In this document: positions 27,203 through 33,819 of the stretch, one piece after another
Position numbering within the stretch: the first letter of the stretch is position 1
Layout of the letters: each line of letters begins with the position of its first letter
IMG/VR virus record: IMGVR_UViG_3300047510_001102
Coordinates: 1-33,819 of that record
Direction: 5' to 3' (one strand)
Length of the DNA: 33,819 nucleotides
Source of the DNA: a virus
Made by a program: the position numbers and the translations under genes
Notes under the pieces: generated by a model
Databases searched by the model: none
Told to the model about the DNA's origin: nothing
What the model saw: the letters and a program-made list of their open reading frames with translations, nothing else

Positions 27203-28020
27203 TGGCTGAACTACACAATCTAAGATCTGACTGGTTTGAGAATGCTGGATATAGTCAGAAAATTATAAATGATTTTTCATATGTACTTGTAATTCAAGGT
27301 CCAACTACATATTGCAGAGAACTTGTAGAGTTTTATAAAGGTTTTATTTGTGTATGGTCAACATGGTCAAATGAACCAATTGAAAATTTGAATTATCTTA
27401 GAGATCAAGAAAATGTTCATTTAGTTGTTACTGACTTACCAGACTTTTCTAGTAAAGATCTTTCTCACTTATCTAATCATGCTGCTTGGACATTAGAAAG
27501 AGCAACATATCAATTTACATCTACTTTGCGTGGATTTGAGTATGCTCATAAACAATTTGATAGTGTATACGCTATCAAGATTAGATCAGACTTTCTTGTA
27601 GATGTTGGAACAGTCATTGAGAAGTCAAAACCAAATTCTTTCAATTGTTTAGGATGGCATACTGGTAGTGTTGGATATCTTGTAGATTATTGTTTTGCCG
27701 GACAGACTGGACTCATTACAGAATTAATGAGGATATCTTTGGATTTAAATCATCCATCCCATTCCGAAAACGTACTAACATATTCTCTACTAGAAAAACT
27801 AAGAATTAGAGAGGTTGATTATTTTCTTGATAGATCTTTGTATACATATTCTTTGAAACACAAGTATGATACTGAGTTGTTTTTGGGTGAAATTGAAAAG
27901 GGTAAATGGATAAATGATAGAAGTAAATTGCATGTATCAGATAATGTGATGCATACATTTACTAAAGATAATCTTCCTGATAATTATCCTTTAACTTATG
28001 GATGGGGACCTGGAGTATGA
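27202..28020 (+). CDS. WavE-like LPS glycosyltransferase
   Basis: A 272-residue protein with the WavE-type start FSYVLVIQGPTTYCRELVEF, followed by ICVWSTWSNEPI and, later, STLRGFEYAHKQFDSVYAIK with R128-x-D130. WavE acts in Vibrio cholerae lipopolysaccharide core synthesis. No membrane segment. It shares TAATG with the preceding gene and overlaps the next by 4 nt. Confidence 0.8.
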   Translation: MAELHNLRSDWFENAGYSQKIINDFSYVLVIQGPTTYCRELVEFYKGFICVWSTWSNEPIENLNYLRDQENVHLVVTDLPDFSSKDLSHLSNHAAWTLERATYQFTSTLRGFEYAHKQFDSVYAIKIRSDFLVDVGTVIEKSKPNSFNCLGWHTGSVGYLVDYCFAGQTGLITELMRISLDLNHPSHSENVLTYSLLEKLRIREVDYFLDRSLYTYSLKHKYDTELFLGEIEKGKWINDRSKLHVSDNVMHTFTKDNLPDNYPLTYGWGPGV

Positions 28021-28721
28021 AAGACTATAAAAAAGAAATAGAATTTTTCTACAACAAATTAGTAAATAAAGAAAATTTTGCTCTAGGAAAGTTTGCCGAT
28101 GGGGAATGGGGAGCAATTAAAGGAACACAATTTTTACCAGCAAATGGGGAATGGGCTGCTAATGGAGATCATCCCCTTTATGAAATTGCTAGGAAAGAAC
28201 TAGAAGATGCTTTGAAGTATCAACACTCAGATTATTATGTTGCTATTTGTCCATGTTATCAAGATACCATTTCTTTTTCTGGACAACCAGAAAGTAATAT
28301 TACATATGCAAATATCTTTGTAAATTCAAATTATGAATTCTATAAAGAAAAGTATATCGAAATTTATAATCAATATGATATTCATTTGGTAACTCATAAA
28401 GATACTAATTTGGAGAATCTTCCATTTAAGGTGGAAAAATTTTATCCAATAGAGTATAATGCTTGGGTATTAAATAGAGATCTTCCAGATCAAATTCTTG
28501 AGCAAAATCTAGAGGGTAAATTATTTTTGTTTGCTGCTGGATCTTTTGCAAATATTCTTGCCCATAAACTATGGGATAAAAATAAGAAGAATATTTATCT
28601 TGACGTTGGTTCTACTCTTAATCCATGGACTCAGATTGAAAGATTGAAGAGAGATTACTATATGGGAAATAAGGAACTGGAATGTCTTGTTTGTCCATGT
28701 CCAAATTATAAATCAATTTAA
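28017..28721 (+). CDS. GT-D-type glycosyltransferase
   Basis: A 234-residue protein. FALGKFADGEWG (D28-G-E30) is the DxE site of GT-D (DUF1792-like) transferases, and LFLFAAGSFANILAHKLWD with YLDVGSTLNPW matches the C-terminal half of that group. In streptococci, GT-D enzymes add glucose to glycoprotein glycans. ATG 28017 is coupled to the upstream stop. Acceptor unknown. Confidence 0.78.
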   Translation: MKDYKKEIEFFYNKLVNKENFALGKFADGEWGAIKGTQFLPANGEWAANGDHPLYEIARKELEDALKYQHSDYYVAICPCYQDTISFSGQPESNITYANIFVNSNYEFYKEKYIEIYNQYDIHLVTHKDTNLENLPFKVEKFYPIEYNAWVLNRDLPDQILEQNLEGKLFLFAAGSFANILAHKLWDKNKKNIYLDVGSTLNPWTQIERLKRDYYMGNKELECLVCPCPNYKSI

Positions 28722-28727
28722 TTAGAT

Positions 28728-29531
28728 ATGTTATCATTTAATAGACTTGGAAATCTTGGTAGACTAGCAAACCAGATGTTTCAATATGCAGCTATCAAAG
28801 GGATTGCTTCAAATAGAAATTTAGAATTTTGCATCCCACCAAAAGAAATTTTTGGAATGCAAGATCCTATGGTAAAAAATTCGGATACAACTTTGTATGA
28901 TTGCTTTAAGTTGTCTGAATTTAATATTGGTCTACCACCAAAAAATACTCCAGTAGTGGAATCTACTTTTTCATTTGATGAAAATCTTTTTAATAATTGC
29001 GAAGACAATATAGATTTGATTGGATATTTCCAAACAGAAAAATATTTTAAGCATATTCAAGATGAAATAAGAAAAGATTTTACCTTCAAAGATGAAATTT
29101 TTCATCCAACCTTTGATAAATTTAATGATATATTCTTCGGAAATGAAGTATTATCTCTACACATTCGTAGAGGAGATTATGTAAATCATAGTGCTCATCC
29201 TGTTCAACCGATTTCTTATTATAAAAAGGCTCTAGATTATTTTGATGAATCTCTCCCTGTGATTATTTTCTCGGACGATCCTGATTGGTGCATGGAACAA
29301 GATTTATTCTCTTCGGATAGATTTTTGGTTTCGGAATCTCAGGATAGTAATGTTGATTTATGTTTAATGAGTCTCTGTAACTATCATATTATTGCGAATA
29401 GTTCTTATAGTTGGTGGGGATCTTGGCTTGCTAAGAGTAAGAAAACTATTGCTCCTAGTAACTGGTTCTCTGGTGAACTATCTCATAAAGATACCAAAGA
29501 CATTTATTGCGAAGGTTGGGAGATTATTTGA
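28728..29531 (+). CDS. GT11 alpha-1,2-fucosyltransferase-like
   Basis: A 267-residue GT11 enzyme. The N-terminal GRLANQMFQYAA is the family's GxxGNQ-type loop, HIRRGDY (145-151) is the GDP-sugar-binding motif, and IIANSSYSWWGSWLA is the C-terminal signature. These enzymes normally transfer L-fucose from GDP-L-fucose. In this operon the available GDP-sugar would be GDP-L-galactose, the 6-hydroxy analogue. It lies 6 nt after its neighbour. Confidence 0.88.
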   Translation: MLSFNRLGNLGRLANQMFQYAAIKGIASNRNLEFCIPPKEIFGMQDPMVKNSDTTLYDCFKLSEFNIGLPPKNTPVVESTFSFDENLFNNCEDNIDLIGYFQTEKYFKHIQDEIRKDFTFKDEIFHPTFDKFNDIFFGNEVLSLHIRRGDYVNHSAHPVQPISYYKKALDYFDESLPVIIFSDDPDWCMEQDLFSSDRFLVSESQDSNVDLCLMSLCNYHIIANSSYSWWGSWLAKSKKTIAPSNWFSGELSHKDTKDIYCEGWEII

Positions 29532-30259
29532 TGTCTGATCTTACTGTTATACTTCCTTGTGCAGGAGAGGGAACTCGCCTTTCTCTACCCTACCCAAAGG
29601 AAGTTTTTTCAATTGAAAAACATAAGTCTCTTATTGACTATAGTTTTGATTTATTTTCAAACTATGGACGTAGAGATGTTCAATTTGTTATTACATTGAA
29701 TGAACATAAAACTGAAATTGTAAAATACCTAAGTCGATATAAGCATCGATTTAATATTTCATTTACATATTTTAATCCAACTGAAACAGAGTATACTGGA
29801 TCTATTAAGAGTGCTAAGCATCTTTTTGGTGAGAAGAATCTTGTTCTTCTTCCCGATACTTTTCTAAAGATGAAAACCTCTGATGATATTTTGGATCTTG
29901 TAAATAATAGTCTAAATGAGACTGGATTTACTTTCTTCTTTAAGAGAGAAAATAATGCAGAGATGTTAAAAACAAAAGGAGCACTTGTTATCTCGGATGA
30001 TAACCAAGTATTGGATTATGAAGATAAACCACAAGAAAACTTAGATAGATTCAATGCTTTCTGGTGTGCTTTTGCATTTAGAAAAAGAGTGTTTGATTCA
30101 TGCATAGAATTCATGGAAAAGTCAACACTCAATCATCGTTTGTTGGTTGGGGAAATTGAGAACACTCCACTATATAATTCAAGAGCTATTGAAGTAGATG
30201 AGTATATCGATCTTGGGACGTGGGAGCAAATTTATAAATTCATCTCAAAAAATGGATAA
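29531..30259 (+). CDS. Sugar nucleotidyltransferase
   Basis: A 242-residue NTP-transferase-fold enzyme. LPCAGEGTRLSLPYPKE (G12-E-G-T-R16, K23) is the nucleotide loop, LLPDTFL the metal Asp strand, and VDEYIDLGTWEQ the second metal site. It would activate a sugar phosphate with an NTP; the exact sugar is unknown. It is short, with no C-terminal beta-helix, so no acetyltransferase part. ATG 29531 is used; the longer frame from 29507 shadows the GT11 end. Confidence 0.83.
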   Translation: MSDLTVILPCAGEGTRLSLPYPKEVFSIEKHKSLIDYSFDLFSNYGRRDVQFVITLNEHKTEIVKYLSRYKHRFNISFTYFNPTETEYTGSIKSAKHLFGEKNLVLLPDTFLKMKTSDDILDLVNNSLNETGFTFFFKRENNAEMLKTKGALVISDDNQVLDYEDKPQENLDRFNAFWCAFAFRKRVFDSCIEFMEKSTLNHRLLVGEIENTPLYNSRAIEVDEYIDLGTWEQIYKFISKNG

Positions 30260-30836
30260 AAAAATTATTGTTGATTGCGACGGAGTTCTATTAGATTGGG
30301 CATATGCCTTTGATGTTTGGATGGGTGAACATGGATATCAAAGAATTTCAAATACAAACCACCATTATGGGCAAGCACTAAGGTATGGTATAACCGAAGA
30401 TGAAGCTGCTAGGCAGATTAAAAAGTTTAATGAATCTGGATGTGTTGGATTTATTCCTGCGTACAAAGATGCTGTTGAATATGTAACTAAGCTCTATAAT
30501 ATTGGATGGAGATTTGAAGTTATTAGTTCCTTAGATAAGGATAAGTACGCTCAAAAACTTAGAGAAAAAAATTTAATCCACGTCTTCGGTAATGTATTTG
30601 ATTTTATTGATTGTGGATTAGATTATAATGTTGGTAAAGAGGATTATCTAATTAATCGATATAGTGGTAAAGGATACTACTGGATAGAAGATTCTGTTAG
30701 AAATGCTCAATCTGGCTTGAAAGCTGGACTAACAAGTGTTATAATGGATCATGATTATAACAAAGAGTGGGAAGGACTCAGAGTTAAGAATTGGAAAGAA
30801 ATTTACGCACTAACATCAAATGACTCCCCATATTGA
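30252..30836 (+). CDS. HAD-superfamily phosphatase
   Basis: A 194-residue HAD-like hydrolase. Motif I is VDCDGVLLDW (D8, D10), the mid-region is WRFEVISSLDKD (motif II Ser-type), and WIEDSVRNAQSGLKAGL is the motif IV region. It resembles small 5'-nucleotidase-like or sugar-phosphate phosphatases. It sits between a nucleotidyltransferase and a nucleoside phosphorylase, so its substrate may be a sugar phosphate or nucleotide. ATG 30252 overlaps the upstream gene by 8 nt. Confidence 0.8.
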   Translation: MDKKIIVDCDGVLLDWAYAFDVWMGEHGYQRISNTNHHYGQALRYGITEDEAARQIKKFNESGCVGFIPAYKDAVEYVTKLYNIGWRFEVISSLDKDKYAQKLREKNLIHVFGNVFDFIDCGLDYNVGKEDYLINRYSGKGYYWIEDSVRNAQSGLKAGLTSVIMDHDYNKEWEGLRVKNWKEIYALTSNDSPY

Positions 30837-31509
30837 AGCAAAAAAAGGAGATTATCATCCTACAGTTTTAATGCCTGGTGATCCACTTAGAGCAAAATGG
30901 ATCGCTGAAAATTTTTTAGAAACCTATGACCTTGTTAATGAGGTTAGAAATTGTTTAGGGTATAGTGGAACTTATAAAGGAAAACCTGTATCTATTCAAG
31001 CGAGTGGAATGGGTCAACCTAGTCTTGGAATTTATGCTCATGAATTATATAACTTCTATGATGTTCAAAGAATAATTAGAGTTGGTAGTTGTGGTGGAAT
31101 AAATTCCTCTTTGAGAGTTGGAGATATTGTCGTTGCATTAACTGCATCTACCGATAGTGCTATGACTAGTAATCTTTTTCCTGGATTCACAATCTCTCCA
31201 TGTTGTGACTATTCTCTCCTTAAAAATTATATGGAAGTAAATCCAAAAGCATATGTTGGAGCAATGATATCTAATGATTATTTTTACCAACCAGATAGAA
31301 ATTGGTTTAGATCATTATCTGGGTATGGAATTCTTGCTGTAGATATGGAAACTCATTTATTGTATTCTATTTCAATGAAAAATAAAAAACAATCTCTTTC
31401 CGTAAATACGGTTTCTGATCATTTGTTTGGTGGGGTAGAGATGTCTAGTTCGGAAAGAGAAACTGGTTTGTTTAAAATGGTAGAATCTGTTCTTGAGAGT
31501 TTAGTATGA
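30820..31509 (+). CDS. deoD: Purine nucleoside phosphorylase, DeoD type
   Basis: A 229-residue homohexamer-type phosphorylase that splits purine nucleosides with phosphate into base and ribose-1-phosphate. The motifs MPGDPLRAKWIA (phosphate/entry), SGMGQPSLGIYAHEL, RVGSCGGIN, VDMETH (ribose-binding Met-Glu) and TVSDHLF (catalytic Asp) are intact. Length matches E. coli DeoD (239). Such an enzyme fits host nucleotide salvage but is unusual inside a glycan cluster. It overlaps neighbours by 17 and 4 nt. Confidence 0.92.
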   Translation: MTPHIEAKKGDYHPTVLMPGDPLRAKWIAENFLETYDLVNEVRNCLGYSGTYKGKPVSIQASGMGQPSLGIYAHELYNFYDVQRIIRVGSCGGINSSLRVGDIVVALTASTDSAMTSNLFPGFTISPCCDYSLLKNYMEVNPKAYVGAMISNDYFYQPDRNWFRSLSGYGILAVDMETHLLYSISMKNKKQSLSVNTVSDHLFGGVEMSSSERETGLFKMVESVLESLV

Positions 31510-32360
31510 TTAATCTATTTTATGACCCTGGTTATTGGGGTGGATCTTCTAGAATGAATGGTCCAAGAAAAGTAGTAGATAATTTGTTCAATAGTCTAGA
31601 ACAAGAAAATATTGAATATGCTATCAACGTTGAAAAGTATAAGTATAATTTTCTTGTCCATTATGATTATCGTGGATATTTAAAGCATTCTGAATTAACT
31701 TTGGAGAATTGTATCATTGGTCCTCAGATATGGTTTTTTGATCAGCATGTTAAAGAACTTCAGCAATATCCAGAAAGATATAAGTCTATTATTGTTCCAT
31801 CAGAATGGGTTAAAACTTTAGCAATTGAAAAGTTTGGATTTGATCGAGTTGATGTATGGCCAGTTGGAATCAGGCATTCAAATTTAAACCGTAATGTTAA
31901 GTATGATTGTTTGGTTTACTTTAAGAGAAGATCTCGGGAAGAATTAGATAAAGTTAAAACCTTCTTGAAATCTAAAAATCTAACATATAATATAGTATCA
32001 TATGGAAACTATGAAGAATCTGATCTTGAATTGTTGGCTAGTCAGTCAAGGTTTTGTTTCCTTTTAAATGGAACTGAGAGTCAAGGTATTGCAGTCCAAG
32101 AAATAATGGATTTAAATGTTCCTTTATTTGTTTGGGATTTGGAATACTGGAATGATCAAGGTGAAGCATATAAGGTTCCTGCATCATCCGTTCCATATTG
32201 GTCGGAATTGTGTGGTGAAAGATTTTATTTGGAGTCTCAGATGGAAGAGACATTTGATAGATTTTATAGTAATATAGATATATACAGTCCGCAGAAATAT
32301 GTGGAAGAAAACCTATCATACAAAGCATCTGTAAATAAACTTTTGGAGATATTATGCTGA
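31506..32360 (+). CDS. GT-B-type glycosyltransferase
   Basis: A 284-residue transferase-like protein. It begins MINLFYDPGYWGGSSRMNGP, then KSIIVPSEWVKTLAIEKFGF and VDVWPVGI, typical of GT4-like domains; CFLLNGTESQGIAVQEIMD is a shortened version of the donor-binding E-x7-E loop. It is shorter than usual GT4 enzymes (about 350-400). Sugar unknown. Confidence 0.75.
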   Translation: MINLFYDPGYWGGSSRMNGPRKVVDNLFNSLEQENIEYAINVEKYKYNFLVHYDYRGYLKHSELTLENCIIGPQIWFFDQHVKELQQYPERYKSIIVPSEWVKTLAIEKFGFDRVDVWPVGIRHSNLNRNVKYDCLVYFKRRSREELDKVKTFLKSKNLTYNIVSYGNYEESDLELLASQSRFCFLLNGTESQGIAVQEIMDLNVPLFVWDLEYWNDQGEAYKVPASSVPYWSELCGERFYLESQMEETFDRFYSNIDIYSPQKYVEENLSYKASVNKLLEILC

Positions 32361-32980
32361 TAAATTTTGCTAATTTATATGAAAAATATAATATGAATAT
32401 TCGTGGTGTACTTCATATTGGAGCACACTATGGTGAGGAAGTAAAAGATTATATTGATTATAAAATTAATAATCTTGTATTTTTTGAGCCTCTTTCAAAT
32501 AGTCTAGAAATACTAGAAGAAAATCTATCAGTATATGCAGATAAAGCAAATATTCAAATATTTCCATATGCATTAGGTAATGAAGAAAAGGATGTTGAGA
32601 TGTATGTAAGTGATCATGGTGGAATGTGTAGTTCCGTTCTAAAACCAAAAATTGTTTTGGAACAGTATCCAGGTATTAAATTTCCCGGTAAAGAACTGGT
32701 AAAAATGATCAGATTGGATGATGCAGAAATAGACATTGTTGATTATAATTTCATGAACATTGATGTTCAGGGTTATGAATTAGAAGTTTTGAAAGGATCC
32801 GAAAAGACTTTGAATAATATTGATTATGTCTATACTGAAATTAATGTAGATGAGGTATACGAAGATGCACCTCATGTTGATAAGTTGGATGAATTCCTAT
32901 CAACTTATGGATTTGCCAGAGTAGAAACAGATTTATCTGGGACTACTTGGGGAGATGCTTTTTATATCAAAAACAAATAA
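32354..32980 (+). CDS. FkbM-family methyltransferase
   Basis: A 208-residue SAM-dependent methyltransferase. GVLHIGAHYGEEV is motif I, VFFEPLSNSLEIL the acidic ribose site, and FMNIDVQGYELEVLKGS the FkbM hallmark. It would O-methylate a sugar hydroxyl. It overlaps the previous gene by 7 nt and is followed directly by a second FkbM gene of quite different sequence. Confidence 0.88.
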   Translation: MLINFANLYEKYNMNIRGVLHIGAHYGEEVKDYIDYKINNLVFFEPLSNSLEILEENLSVYADKANIQIFPYALGNEEKDVEMYVSDHGGMCSSVLKPKIVLEQYPGIKFPGKELVKMIRLDDAEIDIVDYNFMNIDVQGYELEVLKGSEKTLNNIDYVYTEINVDEVYEDAPHVDKLDEFLSTYGFARVETDLSGTTWGDAFYIKNK

Positions 32981-32991
32981 GGATTAAATTA

Positions 32992-33660
32992 ATGTATAAC
33001 GTTTCTAGAACATGTCAGGTTAATGACCTGAATTCAATTTATATGAAGTATTTTGGGTATCCTTCAAAAGGGTTCTTTGTTGAAGTTGGTGCCTTTGATG
33101 GAGAATCATTTTCAAATACTTCTTGTTTGGCAGATCATGGTTGGAATGGTATCTATGTGGAGCCAATTGAACCTCATTATAATGCCTGCATGAATCGTCA
33201 TAAAGATAATGATGTTTATGTAGTTAATTGTGCTATTGGTACTCAAGAAGGTGAGATTGATATCTACGTTGGTGGTCCTTTGACTACTTCAGATCCTGAG
33301 CAAGTGAAGAGATACTCTGAGATTGATTGGGCTCAACACATTCCATTTTCTCACGGAAAGTGTGAGCAAATGAAACTCGATTCACTTCTGGAACATTTTG
33401 AAGTGGAACCTGGATTTGATATTCTTGGTGTTGATGTTGAAGGTCGTGAGCATGATGTTTTTGATTCTTTCGATCTTGCAAAGTGGAAACCAAAGATGAT
33501 GCTTGTTGAACTGGAAGATGAGCATGAATCATTCCAAAAGTATCAAGATCATGTTGAAGTTCATAAAACTCTAAGAGATAAGATTCATTCTCATGGGTAT
33601 GTTGAAATTTACAAAGATCATATCAATACAATTTTTGTACGTGAAGACTTTCAAAAATGA
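32992..33660 (+). CDS. FkbM-family methyltransferase
   Basis: A 222-residue SAM-dependent methyltransferase. GFFVEVGAFDGESFSNT is motif I, IYVEPIEPHYNACM the ribose site, and FDILGVDVEGREHDVFDSF the FkbM hallmark. ATG 32992 is used, with GGAT upstream; the longer frame from 32947 shadows the other FkbM gene. Likely methylates another sugar or position. It overlaps the next gene by 4 nt. Confidence 0.87.
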   Translation: MYNVSRTCQVNDLNSIYMKYFGYPSKGFFVEVGAFDGESFSNTSCLADHGWNGIYVEPIEPHYNACMNRHKDNDVYVVNCAIGTQEGEIDIYVGGPLTTSDPEQVKRYSEIDWAQHIPFSHGKCEQMKLDSLLEHFEVEPGFDILGVDVEGREHDVFDSFDLAKWKPKMMLVELEDEHESFQKYQDHVEVHKTLRDKIHSHGYVEIYKDHINTIFVREDFQK

Positions 33661-33819
33661 AAATTTGCATTCTAACTATTGCTACAAATAAGTACATTCA
33701 TTTTGTACAAGATCTTTATAATAATTTGGAAGAATTTTTTCTACCAGATTATGAAAAGAATTGCTTGCTTTTTACAGATCATGAAATAGAAGAGTCTTCT
33801 GATAATGTAAGAATCCATC
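33657..33819 (+). CDS. GT6-like glycosyltransferase (5' part)
   Basis: Only the first 54 residues are in the window; the frame is open at the edge. MKICILTIATNKYIHFVQDL, then EEFFLPDYEKNC and LLFTDHE, match the start of GT6 enzymes (the ABO blood-group and alpha-1,3-Gal family), where a conserved Ile-Ala-x-x-Lys-Tyr precedes a Phe-Thr-Asp strand. Bacterial and one cyanophage (P-SSM2) GT6 members are known. The DxD motif lies beyond the window. Confidence 0.65.
   Translation, partial: MKICILTIATNKYIHFVQDLYNNLEEFFLPDYEKNCLLFTDHEIEESSDNVRIH

Noticed and set aside
1-33819. CRISPR array, insertion sequence or transposase
   Set aside because: No regularly spaced repeats, terminal inverted repeats or transposase motifs were found on either strand.
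1-33819. Minus-strand genes
   Set aside because: All minus-strand frames are short and lie opposite well-supported genes. Their proteins lack recognisable domains.

Overview
The window looks like part of the genome of a T4-like marine cyanophage, a contractile-tailed virus of Prochlorococcus or Synechococcus. The evidence is gene content and order: a UvsX recombinase next to a gp41 helicase, MazG, a gp61 primase, and a class Ia NrdA/NrdB pair. These sit among many tiny overlapping genes, scattered tRNAs, T4-style late promoter boxes (xxTAAATA) and an AT-rich base composition. Nearly every gene lies on the + strand. No photosynthesis gene is present. Family assignments come from reading motifs, not from database searches.

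Layout. (1) 1-2900: replication and nucleotide genes (uvsX 3' end, gp41, mazG and two small genes), closed by a UUCG terminator. (2) 2900-11300: late genes, mostly behind TAAATA boxes. They include Lys/Arg-rich proteins likely to be virion components, a nucleotidylyltransferase-like protein with a T4-internal-protein-like N-terminus, an 852-residue modular protein with a Ca-loop-like motif, a Gly/Thr-rich structural-type protein and small membrane proteins. A tRNA-Ala sits at 3935. (3) 11312-15905: gp61 primase, nrdA, nrdB and a small gene, closed by a strong terminator. (4) 15906-24600: an accessory region with a GIY-YIG-like protein, a lysozyme-like lysin, four 2-oxoglutarate/Fe(II) oxygenases, a Dps ferritin, an HNH nuclease, a Phd-like protein, a block of tiny membrane proteins, tRNAs for Ile, Arg, Gly, Asn, Ser and Pro, one tRNA-like element, and about 370 nt of strongly folded non-coding sequence. 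(5) 24637 to the end: a tightly packed, one-direction surface-glycan operon with GDP-mannose 3,5-epimerase, several glycosyltransferases, a nucleotidyltransferase, a HAD phosphatase, a purine nucleoside phosphorylase, methyltransferases and the start of a GT6-like transferase.

Regulation. Two promoter classes recur. Sigma70-type promoters with a TTGACT (once TTGATA) -35 box and exactly 17 nt to the -10 precede tRNA units, the HNH gene, a small-gene pair and the glycan operon. T4-late-type xxTAAATA boxes precede the likely virion genes, Dps and some oxygenases. Both classes overlap at 16712-16740.

Most unusual parts. The folded RNA at 19590-19959 contains a perfect T-arm followed by a 7-nt strand that pairs with the 7 nt lying only four bases further on. 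This is the topology of a circularly permuted tRNA or tmRNA acceptor domain. It is followed by a tRNA-shaped element with no usable anticodon arm. Also notable are the nucleotidylyltransferase with a possible capsid-targeting peptide, and the pairing of a catalytically complete GDP-mannose 3,5-epimerase with a GT11-type transferase.
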